Counted from the first letter of the stretch, positions 8,134 to 18,879 are shown. The stretch: 64,000 bases of DNA from Streptomyces canus (GCF_030816965.1 NZ_JAUSYQ010000002.1:8360001-8424000); one strand, 5' to 3'. Made by a program: numbers and translations. The notes: a model not told the origin generated them from the letters alone.

Positions 8134-8826
8134 TCAGTCGTCCCGGCCGACCACCGCGGCGATCTGCTCGCAGTAGAAGTCGGTGGTGTTCCGGGTGTGC
8201 CGGCGCATGAGCTCCTCGGCGCGGTCGGCGGCACCCTCGCCGATGGCCTCGATGATCCTCGCGTGCTCGTTCCAGGCGTCCTTGCCGCGGGGCTTGGCGA
8301 TGGGCATGTAGTACCAGCGCACCCGCCGGTCGACCTGAGGGATGAGTTCGGCGAGGACCGCGTTGCGGGACAGCAGGGTGATGTGGCCGTGGAGGGCGGC
8401 GTTCGCCTCCACGATGGCCCGGGCGTCCCCGGCCGCGAGGGCGGTCAGACCGGTCTGCTGGAGTTCCCACAGCCGGGCGACATCACGGGCGGTGGCGTGC
8501 CGGGCCGCGCCGCGCGCGGAGTGGGTCTCCAGGAGGGCCCGGACGCTGAGGAGTTGGGCGCACTCCTGCGTGGTGGGGGAGTGGACGAACGCCCCCTGCG
8601 AAGGGCGCAGATCGACCCAGCCGGCGGTCTGGAGCCGCTGCAGCGCCTCCCGGATCGGCTGCCGGCTCACCCCGAGGCTCTCCGCCAGCTCGGCCTCGAC
8701 GAGGTGCTGGCCGGGTGTGAGCGAACCGTTGATGATCAGTTCGGTGAGGGCCTCGTACACGGCCTGGCGGAGCGGAGTGGGCCTGCTGATCGGGCCGCGG
8801 GCTGTCACGGTGGATGTGTCGGGCAT
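8134..8826 (-). CDS. GntR/FadR-family (FCD domain) regulator 1
   Basis: Transcription factor of 230 aa: winged HTH at about residues 15-85 (LRQAVYEALTELIINGSL, ESLGVSRQPIREALQRL) followed by an all-helical FCD ligand-binding domain containing LETHSARGAARH and metal/acid-binding histidines in ALHGHITLLS and RRHTRNTTDFY. The start at 8826 follows a GGGAGA ribosome site. It is divergent from the acyl-CoA dehydrogenase-like gene, with an ATACTGTAT palindrome in between, so autoregulation is likely. Closely related to gntR2 (9794-10483), about two thirds identical by eye. The likely effector is an oxalate- or formate-related acid or CoA ester (inference). Confidence 0.92.
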   Translation of the reverse strand: MPDTSTVTARGPISRPTPLRQAVYEALTELIINGSLTPGQHLVEAELAESLGVSRQPIREALQRLQTAGWVDLRPSQGAFVHSPTTQECAQLLSVRALLETHSARGAARHATARDVARLWELQQTGLTALAAGDARAIVEANAALHGHITLLSRNAVLAELIPQVDRRVRWYYMPIAKPRGKDAWNEHARIIEAIGEGAADRAEELMRRHTRNTTDFYCEQIAAVVGRDD

Positions 8827-8902
8827 GGGCCCTGTCTCCCTCGTTCGGCTGATGGGTCCCGGGAAATTGCCCGGCTGGACCCCTGGCGCGGTGACCTTCC
8901 CA

Positions 8903-8920
8903 TGCAGAATACTGTATGCA
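8903..8920. promoter_or_regulatory. Candidate GntR operator, gntR1/acd divergent promoter
   Basis: TGCAGAATACTGTATGCA contains the ATACTGTAT palindrome and TGCA at both ends. It shares GAATACTGTA with the site at 2424-2449 and GAATACTGT with the one at 22747-22765, and its reverse complement contains TGCATACAGTAT, exactly the site at 15924-15935. Confidence 0.7.
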
Positions 8921-8968
8921 ATCATCATTCGACAGTGGACCAGCAGCCACACCCGAGGGGGTCGCCCC

Positions 8969-9775
8969 GTGTCGTACCGCACCGCTCTCTCCGAAGTCCT
9001 GACCAGTGTCGTCGGACCCGTCTCCGAAGCAACCGCCGTCCAGGGCCGGTTCCCCCGCGGCGCCGTGACGGCTCTCGGCCGCGCCGGACTGCTGGGACTC
9101 ACCGTCTCCCTCCGATTCGGCGGCGGGGGACGGGGGTTGCCGGAGGCCGCCGACGTGGTCGCGCGGACCGCGCGTGTCTGCCCGGCGACGGCGGCCGTCC
9201 TCCAGTCCCACTACACGGCGGTCGCCGTCATCGAGGCATACGGCGGGTCCTGGACACGGGGCGAGATCGCCGCCGGACGCCACCTCGCCAGTCTCGCGCT
9301 CGCCGAGTCGGAGGGGGAGTCGGAGGCCGAGGGCGACGGGCCGACGGCCGAGACCCAGCTCCTCGCGCCGCGCTCCGTGGCCACCCGTTCCGGTGAGGTG
9401 GTAGCCCTGCGGGCCCGCAAGCAGCGAGTGGTCGCGGCGGGGGAGGCCGACCTGTACGTCTGGTCCTCCCGACCCCTCACCGCCCCCGACGGGCTGACGC
9501 TCTGGGCGGTCCCGGCGCACGCCCCGGACCTGTTCGTCCCGGCCCGGCCCGGCGCCGCGGGACCACGCGGCACCGCGACCTCCACGGTGTTCGCCGACCC
9601 GGTGCGGGTGCCCGCGGAGGCGATGCTCGGAACGGACGGCGGCGGACTCGACATCGTGCTGCGCACGGTCCTGCCGTGGCTGCTCGAACTACGGGCCGCC
9701 GCCGAGATCCGCCGCCCGCCGGCCCTCGGCCTCGGGAGCGCCCGTCGCCCCGCCGGCTCCCTCGCCGCGTCCTGA
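8969..9775 (+). CDS. Short acyl-CoA dehydrogenase-like protein
   Basis: Protein of 268 aa with the N-terminal helical domain of acyl-CoA dehydrogenases over about residues 1-90 (GRAGLLGLTVSLRFGGGGRGL, PATAAVLQSHYTAV) and a central beta-domain-like part ending with FADPVRVPAEAMLGTDGGG. Usual family members are about 380-400 aa; most of the C-terminal four-helix domain that holds the catalytic base and half of the FAD site is absent. It therefore looks truncated or specialised, and dehydrogenase activity is doubtful. The GTG start at 8969 follows CGAGGGGG. Divergent from gntR1 behind a shared operator, so probably under GntR control, and convergent with gntR2. The substrate is unknown. Confidence 0.6.
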   Translation: MSYRTALSEVLTSVVGPVSEATAVQGRFPRGAVTALGRAGLLGLTVSLRFGGGGRGLPEAADVVARTARVCPATAAVLQSHYTAVAVIEAYGGSWTRGEIAAGRHLASLALAESEGESEAEGDGPTAETQLLAPRSVATRSGEVVALRARKQRVVAAGEADLYVWSSRPLTAPDGLTLWAVPAHAPDLFVPARPGAAGPRGTATSTVFADPVRVPAEAMLGTDGGGLDIVLRTVLPWLLELRAAAEIRRPPALGLGSARRPAGSLAAS

Positions 9776-9793
9776 ACCGTGCCCGGGAAAACG

Positions 9794-10483
9794 TCAGTCC
9801 TGGTTCGCCCCGGCCGCGATCTGCCTGCGGTAGAAGTCGGTCGTACGCTCGGTGTGCTTGCGCATGACCTCGCCCGCCTGGTCCGCGTCCCCCTTGGCGA
9901 TGGCCCTGATGAGCTGGGTGTGCTCGTTCCAGGCCTCCTTGCCGCGGGGTTTGGCGATGGGCGTGTAGTACCACCGGACCTTCTGTCCGACCTGGGCGAT
10001 CAGTTCGGCCAGCACGGCGTTGTCGGCGACGGCGGTGATGAAGTCGTGCAGCGCGGTGTTGGCCACGACCAGGCGCTCGACGTCGCCGTCGGCGAGAGCG
10101 GCGACCCCGTCCAGCTGGAGTTCGTCGAGACGCGCGATGTCCTCGGGCTTCGCGTTCTTCGCCGCGAGCTGGGCCGAGTAGGTCTCCAGGACCGAGCGGA
10201 CGCCGAGGAGCTGGGCGGCCTCCTCCGCCGTGGGGGAGTGGACGAAGGCACCCTGGGCGGGCCGCAGATCGACCCAGCCGGCGGTCTGGAGCCGCTGCAG
10301 AGCCTCGCGGACCGGCTGACGGCTGACGCCGAGGTGTTCGGCGAGCTCGGCCTCGACCAGATGCTGGCCCGGCTTGAGGGAGCCGTTGACGATCAGCTCG
10401 GTCAGGGCGTCGTACACGGCCTGACGCAGCGGTGCCGGGCGGGTGACGCGCCGGGACGCTGCGGCCGTGAGTGCCTCGCGCAT
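9794..10483 (-). CDS. GntR/FadR-family (FCD domain) regulator 2
   Basis: Paralogue of gntR1 (229 aa): winged HTH with LRQAVYDALTELIVNGSL and EHLGVSRQPVREALQRL, then an FCD domain (LETYSAQLAAKN, ALHDFITAVADNAV, RKHTERTTDFYRRQ). The recognition helices of the two proteins are almost identical, so they probably bind the same DNA. It is divergent from the formate dehydrogenase operon; two operator-like palindromes lie in the 287-bp intergenic region, one near each gene. The FCD pockets differ more than the HTH, compatible with two effectors acting on one regulon (inference). Confidence 0.92.
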   Translation of the reverse strand: MREALTAAASRRVTRPAPLRQAVYDALTELIVNGSLKPGQHLVEAELAEHLGVSRQPVREALQRLQTAGWVDLRPAQGAFVHSPTAEEAAQLLGVRSVLETYSAQLAAKNAKPEDIARLDELQLDGVAALADGDVERLVVANTALHDFITAVADNAVLAELIAQVGQKVRWYYTPIAKPRGKEAWNEHTQLIRAIAKGDADQAGEVMRKHTERTTDFYRRQIAAGANQD

Positions 10484-10567
10484 GGTTGTCCCGTTCTGCC
10501 GCCGCTGTCGCGGAATGGCGGCCTTGCCGAGTGGGGCCGTCCGGAGGGTCGCCGAACGGCCGCGTCA

Positions 10568-10587
10568 GCATACAGGTTTTGGTATGC
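10568..10587. promoter_or_regulatory. Candidate GntR operator in front of gntR2
   Basis: GCATAC (10568-10573) and GTATGC (10582-10587) form an exact inverted repeat with an 8-bp spacer. The half-site TTGCATAC on the minus strand equals that at 2422-2429. It lies 85 bp upstream of gntR2. Confidence 0.6.
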
Positions 10588-10687
10588 AACATGGCGAGTG
10601 TCTGTGCGGGGTCCGCCCTGGTGGGCGCACCTGACGCGCAGTCCGGTGTCCGTGCTTCTCCGGTCTGCCTGCTGTACGGCAGGGTTG

Positions 10688-10706
10688 TGTATACAGAAGT
10701 CTGTAT
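10688..10706. promoter_or_regulatory. Candidate GntR operator in front of the fdh operon
   Basis: ATACAG (10691-10696) and CTGTAT (10701-10706) form an exact inverted repeat around AAGT, preceded by TGT. It lies 65 bp upstream of the fdh gamma gene and shares its half-sites with the other sites of the locus. Confidence 0.65.
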
Positions 10707-10770
10707 GGAGTATGTTCTGAGTCTCCTGCATCCCTCGCCGGGGACCCGTGTGACGGAAGGCGAAGCGATC

Positions 10771-11246
10771 ATGACGACCAGCGGGAGTGACGTGACGGTC
10801 GAGAGCGTGGTCCGGCGGGTGGTGGCCCGGCACCGGGGCGAGCGCGGGGCGCTGCTGCCCGTACTGCACGCCGTCCAGGCCGAGTTGGGCCATGTGCCGC
10901 AGGAGGCCGTACCGGTGCTCGCCGAAGAGCTCAACCTCTCCAGGGCGGACGTCCACGGAGTGGTGACCTTCTACCACGACTTCCGTCGCGAGCCCGCGGG
11001 CCGCACCACCGTGCGCATCTGCCGCGCCGAGGCCTGCCAGGCGCTGGGCGCCGACCAGCTGGTGAGCTACGCGCGCCAGTCCGGACTGCCCCTGGGGGAG
11101 ACGACGGCGGACGGCTCCGTCACCGTCGAGCAGGTCTTCTGCCTCGGCAACTGCGCACTCGGGCCGTCGGTGGAAGCCAACGGACGGCTGTACGGACGAG
11201 TTGGCCCGGACAAGCTGGGCTCGATTCTCAACGGGACGGTCTCCTC

Positions 11247-11250
<4 letters not shown>
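10771..11250 (+). CDS. fdsG: NAD-dependent formate dehydrogenase gamma subunit (NuoE-like, FdsG)
   Basis: Small subunit (159 aa) of the cytoplasmic molybdenum NAD-formate dehydrogenase, with the thioredoxin-fold [2Fe-2S] domain of complex I subunit NuoE. N-terminal helices (LLPVLHAVQAELGHVP) are followed by VVTFYHDF and four cluster cysteines, two in CRAEACQ and two in CLGNC. The ATG at 10771 has GGAAGG ten bases upstream; a GTG at 10750 is an alternative in frame. The stop overlaps the beta-subunit start by 4 bp (ATGA), implying coupled translation. The operon oxidises the formate released by Frc, yielding CO2 and NADH. Confidence 0.92.
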
Positions 11251-12856
<1,606 letters not shown>

Positions 12857-12860
<4 letters not shown>

Positions 12861-15674
12861 CACTCCTCAAGGAACCCGACTTCGGAACCCCCGAGAGGCC
12901 CGGCCCGGCGACGGTGTCCGTCGAGGTGGACGGCCTGCCGGTGACCGTCCCCGAGGGCACCTCGGTGATGCGCGCGGCCGCGCAGGCCGGCGTCGACATA
13001 CCCAAACTCTGCGCCACCGACAAGCCTGGAGGCGTTCGGCTCCTGCCGGCTGTGCGTGGTGGAGATCGACGGCCGGCGCGGCACCCCGGCGTCCTGCACC
13101 ACCCCGTGCGCCGACGGCATGAAGGTGAGCACCCAGACGCCGAAGGTGGAGAAGCTCCGCCAGGGCGTCATGGAGCTCTACATCTCCGACCACCCCCTGG
13201 ACTGCCTGACCTGCCCGGCCAACGGGGACTGCGAACTCCAGGACATGGCAGGGGTGGTGGGCCTCAGGCAGGTCCGCTACGGCTACGAGGGCGAGAACCA
13301 CCTCGACGCCGAGAAGGACACCTCCAACCCCTACTTCGACTTCGACCCCTCCAAGTGCATCGCCTGCTCCCGCTGCGTCCGCGCCTGCGGCGAGGTCCAG
13401 GGCACCTTCGCCCTCACCATCGAGGGCCGCGGCTTCGACTCCAAGGTCTCGCCGGGCGCCGGCGAGACCTTCATGGACTCCGAGTGCGTCTCCTGCGGAG
13501 CCTGCGTCCAGGCCTGCCCGACGTCCACGCTCCAGGAGCGTTCGGTCGTCGAACTGGGCATGCCCACCAGGTCGGTGGTGACCACCTGCGCGTACTGCGG
13601 GGTCGGCTGCTCCTTCAAGGCCGAACTGCGCGGCGACGAACTCGTGCGCATGGTGCCGTACAAGGACGGCGGGGCCAACGAGGGCCACTCCTGCGTGAAG
13701 GGCCGCTTCGCCTTCGGCTACGCCACCCACCCCGACCGCAGGCTCAAGCCCATGGTGCGCGACCGGATCACCGACCCCTGGCGCGAGGTCGAGTGGGACG
13801 AGGCGATCGGCACGGTCGCCCGCCGGATGCGCGAGATCCAGGACCGGCACGGGTCGAGCGCGATCGGCGCCATCACCTCCTCACGGTGCACCAACGAAGA
13901 GGTCTACGTCGTACAGAAGATGGTCCGCGCGGCCTTCGGCAACAACAACGTCGACACCTGCGCCCGCGTCTGCCACTCCCCGACGGGATACGGCCTCAAG
14001 CAGACCTTCGGCGAGTCGGCCGGCACCCAGGACTTCCGCTCGGTCGCCGAGGCCGACGTCATCATGGTGATCGGCGCCAACCCCACCGACGGCCACCCGG
14101 TGTTCGCCTCCCGGATGAAGCGCCGACTGCGCGAGGGCGCCAAGCTGATCGTCGTGGACCCGCGCCGCATCGACCTCGTGCGCTCGCCGCACATCGAGGC
14201 GCAGCACCACCTCCAGCTCCGGCCCAGCACCAACGTGGCCGTGGTCAACGCGATGGCGCACGTCGTGGTCGCCGAGGGCCTGGTCGACCGTTCCTTCGTG
14301 GACGCGCGGTGCGAAGGCTTCGACGAGTGGGCCGAGTTCATCGCCCGCCCGGAGAACAGCCCGGAGGCCGTGGAGGAGATCACCGGCGTACCGGCCGCCG
14401 AACTCCGGGCGGCGGCACGGCTGTACGCCGAAGCGCCCAACGGGGCCATCTACTACGGCCTCGGCGTCACCGAGCACAGCCAGGGCTCGACCATGGTCAT
14501 GGGAATGGCCAACCTCGCGATGGCGTGCGGGAACATCGGCCGCGACGGCGTCGGCGTGAACCCGCTGCGCGGCCAGAACAACGTGCAGGGCTCCTGCGAC
14601 ATGGGCTCGTTCCCGCATGAACTCCCCGGCTACCGGCACGTCTCCGACGACGCCGTCCGGACCGTCTTCGAGAACCTCTGGGGCGGAACCCTCCTCGCCG
14701 AGCCGGGACTTCGCATCCCCAACATGTTCGACGCGGCCATCGACGGCACCTTCCGCGGCCTGTTCGTCCACGGCGAGGACATCGCCCAGTCCGACCCCAA
14801 CCTCAAGCACGTCACCGCAGCCCTCGAAGCGATGGAACTCGTCGTCGTCCAGGACCTGTTCCTCAACGAGACGGCCAAGTTCGCGCACGTCTTCCTGCCC
14901 GGGGCGTCCTTCCTGGAGAAGGACGGCACCTTCACGAACGCCGAACGCCGTATCAACCGGGTACGCGCGGTGATGAAGCCGAAGACGGGCAAGCACGAGT
15001 GGCAGATCGTCAGCGAGATCGCCACCGCCATGGGCTACGAGATGTCCTACGACCATCCGGGCCAGATCATGGACGAGATCGCGTCGGTCACCCCGACGTT
15101 CACCGGGGTCTCCTTCGAGCTCCTCGACAAGCTCGGCAGCGTCCAGTGGCCGTGCAACGAGGAGGCGCCCGAGGGCACGCCGATCATGCACGTGGACGAG
15201 TTCGTGCGCGGCAAGGGCAAGTTCGTGGTCACCTCCTACGTGCCGACCAACGAACGCAGCACCCGGCGCTTCCCGTTGGTCCTCACCACGGGCCGCATCC
15301 TCAGCCAGTACAACGTCGGCGCGCAGACCCGCCGTACCGGCAATGTCGCCTGGCACCCCGAGGACGTACTGGAGCTGCACCCGCACGACGCCGAGGTCCG
15401 CGGCATCAATCACGGCGACATGGTCACCCTGGCCAGCCGCGTCGGGCAGACGACTCTGCGCGCGGAGATCTCCGACCGCATGCCGACCGGGGTCGTGTAC
15501 ACCACGTTCCACCACCCCGTCACCGGCGCCAACGTGGTGACCACCGAGAACTCCGACTGGGCGACCAACTGCCCCGAGTACAAGGTGACCGCCGTACAGG
15601 TCGCGCTCGCCCGCCCGGACCGCTCGAGTGACACCGAGGCTGCCGGGAACGACCTCGTGACGGTGGTGGACTGA
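12857..15674 (+). CDS. fdsA: NAD-dependent formate dehydrogenase alpha subunit (FdsA), frameshifted
   Basis: Catalytic molybdopterin subunit, about 938 aa if the frame is restored. The first ~56 codons from the ATG at 12857 (MTLLKEPDFG...) run in one frame to LCATDK. One extra C at 13025/13026 then shifts the frame, and the rest (LEAFGSCRLCVVEIDG onward to the stop at 15674) lies in the next frame. Visible in order are the [2Fe-2S] domain (split by the shift), the His/Cys cluster segment DCLTCPANGDCEL, two [4Fe-4S] motifs (CIACSRCVRAC; CVSCGACVQAC), the Mo-domain cluster CAYCGVGC, and the Mo-ligand Cys in RVCHSPT (Cys, not Sec). A GTG at 13056 could start a shorter protein, but it would lack part of the [2Fe-2S] ligands. 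The shift is either a sequencing error or a recent inactivation. Confidence 0.88.
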
Positions 15675-15675
15675 G

Positions 15676-15888
15676 ATGACAGCGACCGTGCCGTCGGAGT
15701 GCAGGATGGCCAACGACATCGCCAGGAACCTCGGGCACCTGCCGGGGGAGGACGCCGCGGAGGCGATCGCGGGGCACATCGGCAGGTTCTGGGACCCGCG
15801 CATGCGCACCCGGCTCCACGAATTCGTCGATGCAGGGGTGGACGGAATCGACCCCCTGGTGGTGGCCGCGGTGAAGCTTCTGCGCTGA
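15676..15888 (+). CDS. fdsD: Formate dehydrogenase delta subunit (FdsD)
   Basis: Small protein of 70 aa. The core MANDIARNLG..., ...IAGHIGRFWDPRMRTRLHEF and the C-terminal DPLVVAAVKLLR match the FdsD family, the accessory delta subunit found at the end of fdsGBA operons and needed for assembly or stability of the soluble enzyme. It starts 1 bp after the alpha stop, so it is co-translated. The conserved FWDPRMR block is intact. No fdhD/fdsC sulfurtransferase gene follows it here, so that maturation factor must be encoded elsewhere. Confidence 0.88.
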   Translation: MTATVPSECRMANDIARNLGHLPGEDAAEAIAGHIGRFWDPRMRTRLHEFVDAGVDGIDPLVVAAVKLLR

Positions 15889-15923
15889 GCCGTGCGGTCT
15901 CCTCCCTGTACATCACTCCACAC

Positions 15924-15935
15924 TGCATACAGTAT
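15924..15935. promoter_or_regulatory. Candidate GntR operator in front of lysR
   Basis: TGCATACAGTAT contains the ATACAGTAT palindrome; its reverse complement ATACTGTATGCA is the core of the 8903-8920 site. It lies 37 bp upstream of the LysR start, which would place the LysR gene under the GntR proteins. Confidence 0.65.
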
Positions 15936-15971
15936 GGAGCCAGTGATCCGGTGGGCAGGGAGGAGCCGCTC

Positions 15972-16904
15972 ATGCTGTTCCGGCAGCTCGAATACTTCGT
16001 GGCGGTGGCGAGGGAACGGCACTTCGCGCGGGCGGCGGAATCCTGCTACGTCTCCCAGCCCGCGCTCTCGGCGGCGATCGCCAAGCTGGAGCGGGAGCTG
16101 AACGTCACGCTGATCAACCGCGGCCACAACTACCAGGGCCTCACCCCGGAGGGCGAGCGGCTCGTGGTGTGGGCCAAGCGGATCCTCGCCGAACAGGACG
16201 CCTTCAAGGCCGAGGTGGCCGCCGTGCAGTCCGGCATCACGGGGACCCTGCGGCTCGGCACCGATCCCACCGCGTCCACGACCCTCGCGCTTCCCGTGGC
16301 CGCGTTCTGCGCGGCGCACCCGCTGGCCAAGGTCCAGGTCCGCTCCCGGCTGTCGACGAAGGAACTCCACCGCCAGCTGCGCGACTACGAACTCGACGTG
16401 GCCATCGCCCACTTCGATCCGGACGACCAGGAGGGCCTCCAGGTCGTCCCCCTCTACCAGGAGAGGTACATGCTCCTGGTCTCCGACGACCAGTTGGTGG
16501 CCCAGTCCGCCACCGTGTCCTGGGCGGACGCGGCGCAGTTGCCGCTCGCACTGCTGACGCCGGACATGCGGATCCGCCAGATCGTCGACACCGTGTTCGC
16601 GGAGAAGGGGTACGTGGTGACCCCGCAGGTCGAGACGGACTCGATCGCCTCCCTCTACGCACACGTGGGCGGCGGTGGCTGGGCGAGCATCGTGCCCCAC
16701 ACCTGGCTGCGCGCGATGCCGGTGGTCGGCCGGACGAGAGCCCTGCCGCTGGTCGACCCGGAGGCCGGAGCCCAGGTCTCTGTGGCGATCCACGCGGCGA
16801 CCCCCGGCTCGGTCGCCGCCCGGGCGTTCGTCAACGCGGCGACCGGCCTCTCCCTGGACGACTTCTTCGCCCGCCCACTGCCTGCCGAACACCGGGTGCG
16901 CTGA
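15972..16904 (+). CDS. LysR-family transcriptional regulator
   Basis: 310-aa LysR-type regulator. The N-terminal winged HTH (LFRQLEYFVAVARERHFARAAE, YVSQPALSAAIAKLEREL) is followed by a co-inducer domain of two Rossmann-like lobes. The start ATG at 15972 has GGGAGG upstream. It lies between the formate dehydrogenase operon and the oxalate-CoA ligase/oxc pair and has a GntR-type site in front of it. The most likely targets are the divergent ligase and oxc genes, whose shared promoter region carries two T-N11-A boxes (inference from position and motif). The effector may be oxalate, oxalyl-CoA or formate. It converges on the ligase gene across a repeat-rich 391-bp gap. Confidence 0.9.
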   Translation: MLFRQLEYFVAVARERHFARAAESCYVSQPALSAAIAKLERELNVTLINRGHNYQGLTPEGERLVVWAKRILAEQDAFKAEVAAVQSGITGTLRLGTDPTASTTLALPVAAFCAAHPLAKVQVRSRLSTKELHRQLRDYELDVAIAHFDPDDQEGLQVVPLYQERYMLLVSDDQLVAQSATVSWADAAQLPLALLTPDMRIRQIVDTVFAEKGYVVTPQVETDSIASLYAHVGGGGWASIVPHTWLRAMPVVGRTRALPLVDPEAGAQVSVAIHAATPGSVAARAFVNAATGLSLDDFFARPLPAEHRVR

Positions 16905-17013
16905 GCTCCGCCAGGGAGCGCGTGTCCCGCCGGCGCTGTTTTCTCCGGTCCGGTTCTCGTTTCACGGTGTACGGCAGTGCGGCGGCGGGCCTGTCCGGGA
17001 CGAACTCCTTGCC

Positions 17014-17289
17014 GGCCGCTCCCTGCCGGGCACGGCGGGCGCTGCCCCGGCTGCCCCGTCGGGGTGCTGCCCCGAGACTGCCTTGTCGGGGTGCTGCCTC
17101 GGACAGGCCGCTCCTTGCGGGGGATGGCGGGCGCTGTCCCGGCTGCCCTGTCGGGGCGTTGCCCCGAGACTGCCTTGTCGGGGTGCTGCCTCGGACAGGC
17201 CGCTCTCTGCCGGGCACCGCGGACACTGCCCCCGACTGTCCCGCCGGGACGCTGCCCCGAGACTGCCCCATCGGGCCCGGCCCCCGAAT
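17014..17289. repeat. Three 92-bp tandem repeats between lysR and the ligase gene
   Basis: Units begin with GGCCGCT at 17014, 17106 and 17198, an exact 92-bp period. Units 1 and 2 are highly similar; unit 3 is degenerate in its second half. Within each unit there are shorter repeats of a CCCCGAGACTGCC/TGTCGGGGTGCTGCC kind that can pair as GC-rich hairpins. The whole 391-bp convergent gap 16905-17295 shows no credible gene; the repeats may act as transcription terminator or mRNA-end structure. Confidence 0.85.
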
Positions 17290-17295
17290 GCCCCG

Positions 17296-18879
17296 TCAGG
17301 GTGCGTACCGCGCCTGCACCGCCTTCCGGTCCAGGCCTCCCTTCGCGGTGTACGGCAGCGCGGCGACCAGTTCGAGCCGGTCCGGCACTTCGAACGCGGC
17401 CAGCCGGTCACGGCAGTACCGCAGGATCTCCTCGCGCCCGACACCCTCGGCCTCGCGCACCACTACGGCGGCACCGACCCGCTGCCCGTAAACCCCGTCG
17501 GGCACCGCGAACACGGCCGCCTCCGCGACCCCCGGGCAGCCGGCCAGGATGTCCTCGACATGCTCGGGCGAGATCTTCTCCCCACCCCGGTTGATGAGGT
17601 TCTTGATCCGCCCGGTCAGCGACAGGTACCCGTCCTCGTCCAGCGCGCCCAGATCACCGGTGCGCAGCCACCCGTCGACGAAGGTCCGCGCCGACTCCTC
17701 CCCGTCGGCGAGATAACCCCGGGCGACCGTGGGCCCCTGCACCCACACCTCACCCTCGACGCCCACCGGACAGGGACGCCCGCCCCGGTCCACGACCCGC
17801 ACCTCGACCCCGGTCGCCAGGCCCACCGACCCCTGCCTGAGCGCTCCCCGCTGCGGCAGCGGTTCGCTGGTCGCCTGGTGCGAGGACTCGGTCATCCCGT
17901 ATGCGGACAGCAGCGGCGCGCCGAACGTGCGCTCCAGTGCCCGCTGCGTCGCCGTGTTGAGGGGCGCGCTGCAACTGCGGACGAACTTCAGCGGCGGCGC
18001 CTGCGGACCCGGGTACTCCCGCTCCGACCGGTCCAGAAGGATCTCGTGGATCGCCGGCACCGCCGTGAACCAGGTGGCGGCCACGGCCCGCATGTCGTCC
18101 CAGAACGTGCCCGCCGAGAACCGCCCCCGCTCGGGCAGCAGCACACAGCCCCCGCTCGCCAGGGAGGCCAGCAGTGCCGCGAACAGCCCATGACCGTGGA
18201 AGAACGGCATCACCGCGACCGTCGCGTCCCCGGGGCCCAACTCGTAGGTGGCGCAGATGTTCCGGAGCGAGGCGGCCACATTGGCGTGCGTCAACGGGAC
18301 CATCTTTGCCCGGTCGGTGGTGCCTGCGGTGAACAGCACGAGAGCGTCCCGCTCCGACAACTCACCGGCTGCGCCCCCGCCTTGCGACACTTCGCAGACG
18401 CCAGGGTCGAGTACCACCGCAGCCGTCCCCGCCCCGGAGACGTCCACGCGCAGCGGCCAGGCCGGCACCGGAAGCGGGATGACACCGGGCACCGACGGAT
18501 CGAGGAGAACCACCCGCGCCCCCAACGCGAGCAGCCGCGCGGACAGTTGGGGCTCGGGCAGCGCGGGATCCAACGGAGCGGCCACCAGCCCGGCCCGCGC
18601 CGCGCCGAGCAACCCGACGACGAACTCCGCGGTGTTGGCGCAGATCAGGCCGACCGCGTCACCGGGGCGCAGCCCCGCACCACCGAGCCGGGCGGCCACG
18701 TCGTCAGCCAGGGACGCGAGCCCCCGGTACGACAGGTGCACACGCTCGCCGGTCACCACGAGGGCCCGGGCGTCCGGGCGTTCACGTACCTGCCGGTCGA
18801 GGAGGTCGACAAGGCCCGTGACCTCCGAAGGCCGGTACCGGTTCGCGTCACGCACGGCTGCCGCGGCCGGAACGGCCAT
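17296..18879 (-). CDS. Oxalate-CoA ligase-like AMP-dependent synthetase
   Basis: Adenylate-forming acyl-CoA synthetase (ANL superfamily), 527 aa. Motifs are LFTAGTTDRAKMVPLTHAN (P-loop A3 region), AYGMTESSHQ (A5), WLRTGDLG (A7), NRGGEKISPEHVE and the A10 lysine in YTAKGGLDRK. The A5 and A3 variants resemble plant AAE3 and yeast Pcs60 oxalyl-CoA synthetases, and the gene is divergent from oxc, so activation of oxalate to oxalyl-CoA with ATP is the best call; the substrate is inferred. The start at 18879 (MAVPAAAAV) was chosen because the domain begins shortly after it; a longer upstream reading frame is not supported. It gives the cell an Frc-independent way to start the pathway. Confidence 0.82.
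   Translation of the reverse strand: MAVPAAAAVRDANRYRPSEVTGLVDLLDRQVRERPDARALVVTGERVHLSYRGLASLADDVAARLGGAGLRPGDAVGLICANTAEFVVGLLGAARAGLVAAPLDPALPEPQLSARLLALGARVVLLDPSVPGVIPLPVPAWPLRVDVSGAGTAAVVLDPGVCEVSQGGGAAGELSERDALVLFTAGTTDRAKMVPLTHANVAASLRNICATYELGPGDATVAVMPFFHGHGLFAALLASLASGGCVLLPERGRFSAGTFWDDMRAVAATWFTAVPAIHEILLDRSEREYPGPQAPPLKFVRSCSAPLNTATQRALERTFGAPLLSAYGMTESSHQATSEPLPQRGALRQGSVGLATGVEVRVVDRGGRPCPVGVEGEVWVQGPTVARGYLADGEESARTFVDGWLRTGDLGALDEDGYLSLTGRIKNLINRGGEKISPEHVEDILAGCPGVAEAAVFAVPDGVYGQRVGAAVVVREAEGVGREEILRYCRDRLAAFEVPDRLELVAALPYTAKGGLDRKAVQARYAP

Noticed and set aside
13960..13980. Selenocysteine formate dehydrogenase
   Set aside because: The Mo-ligand codon in RVCHSPT is TGC, so Cys; no in-frame TGA.
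13881..16892. 1,003-codon minus-strand reading frame over fdsA and lysR
   Set aside because: Antisense shadow; low-complexity composition (DRVH-rich) and no motifs.
17014..17289. CRISPR array
   Set aside because: The 92-bp units are contiguous, without unique spacers, and no cas genes are present.
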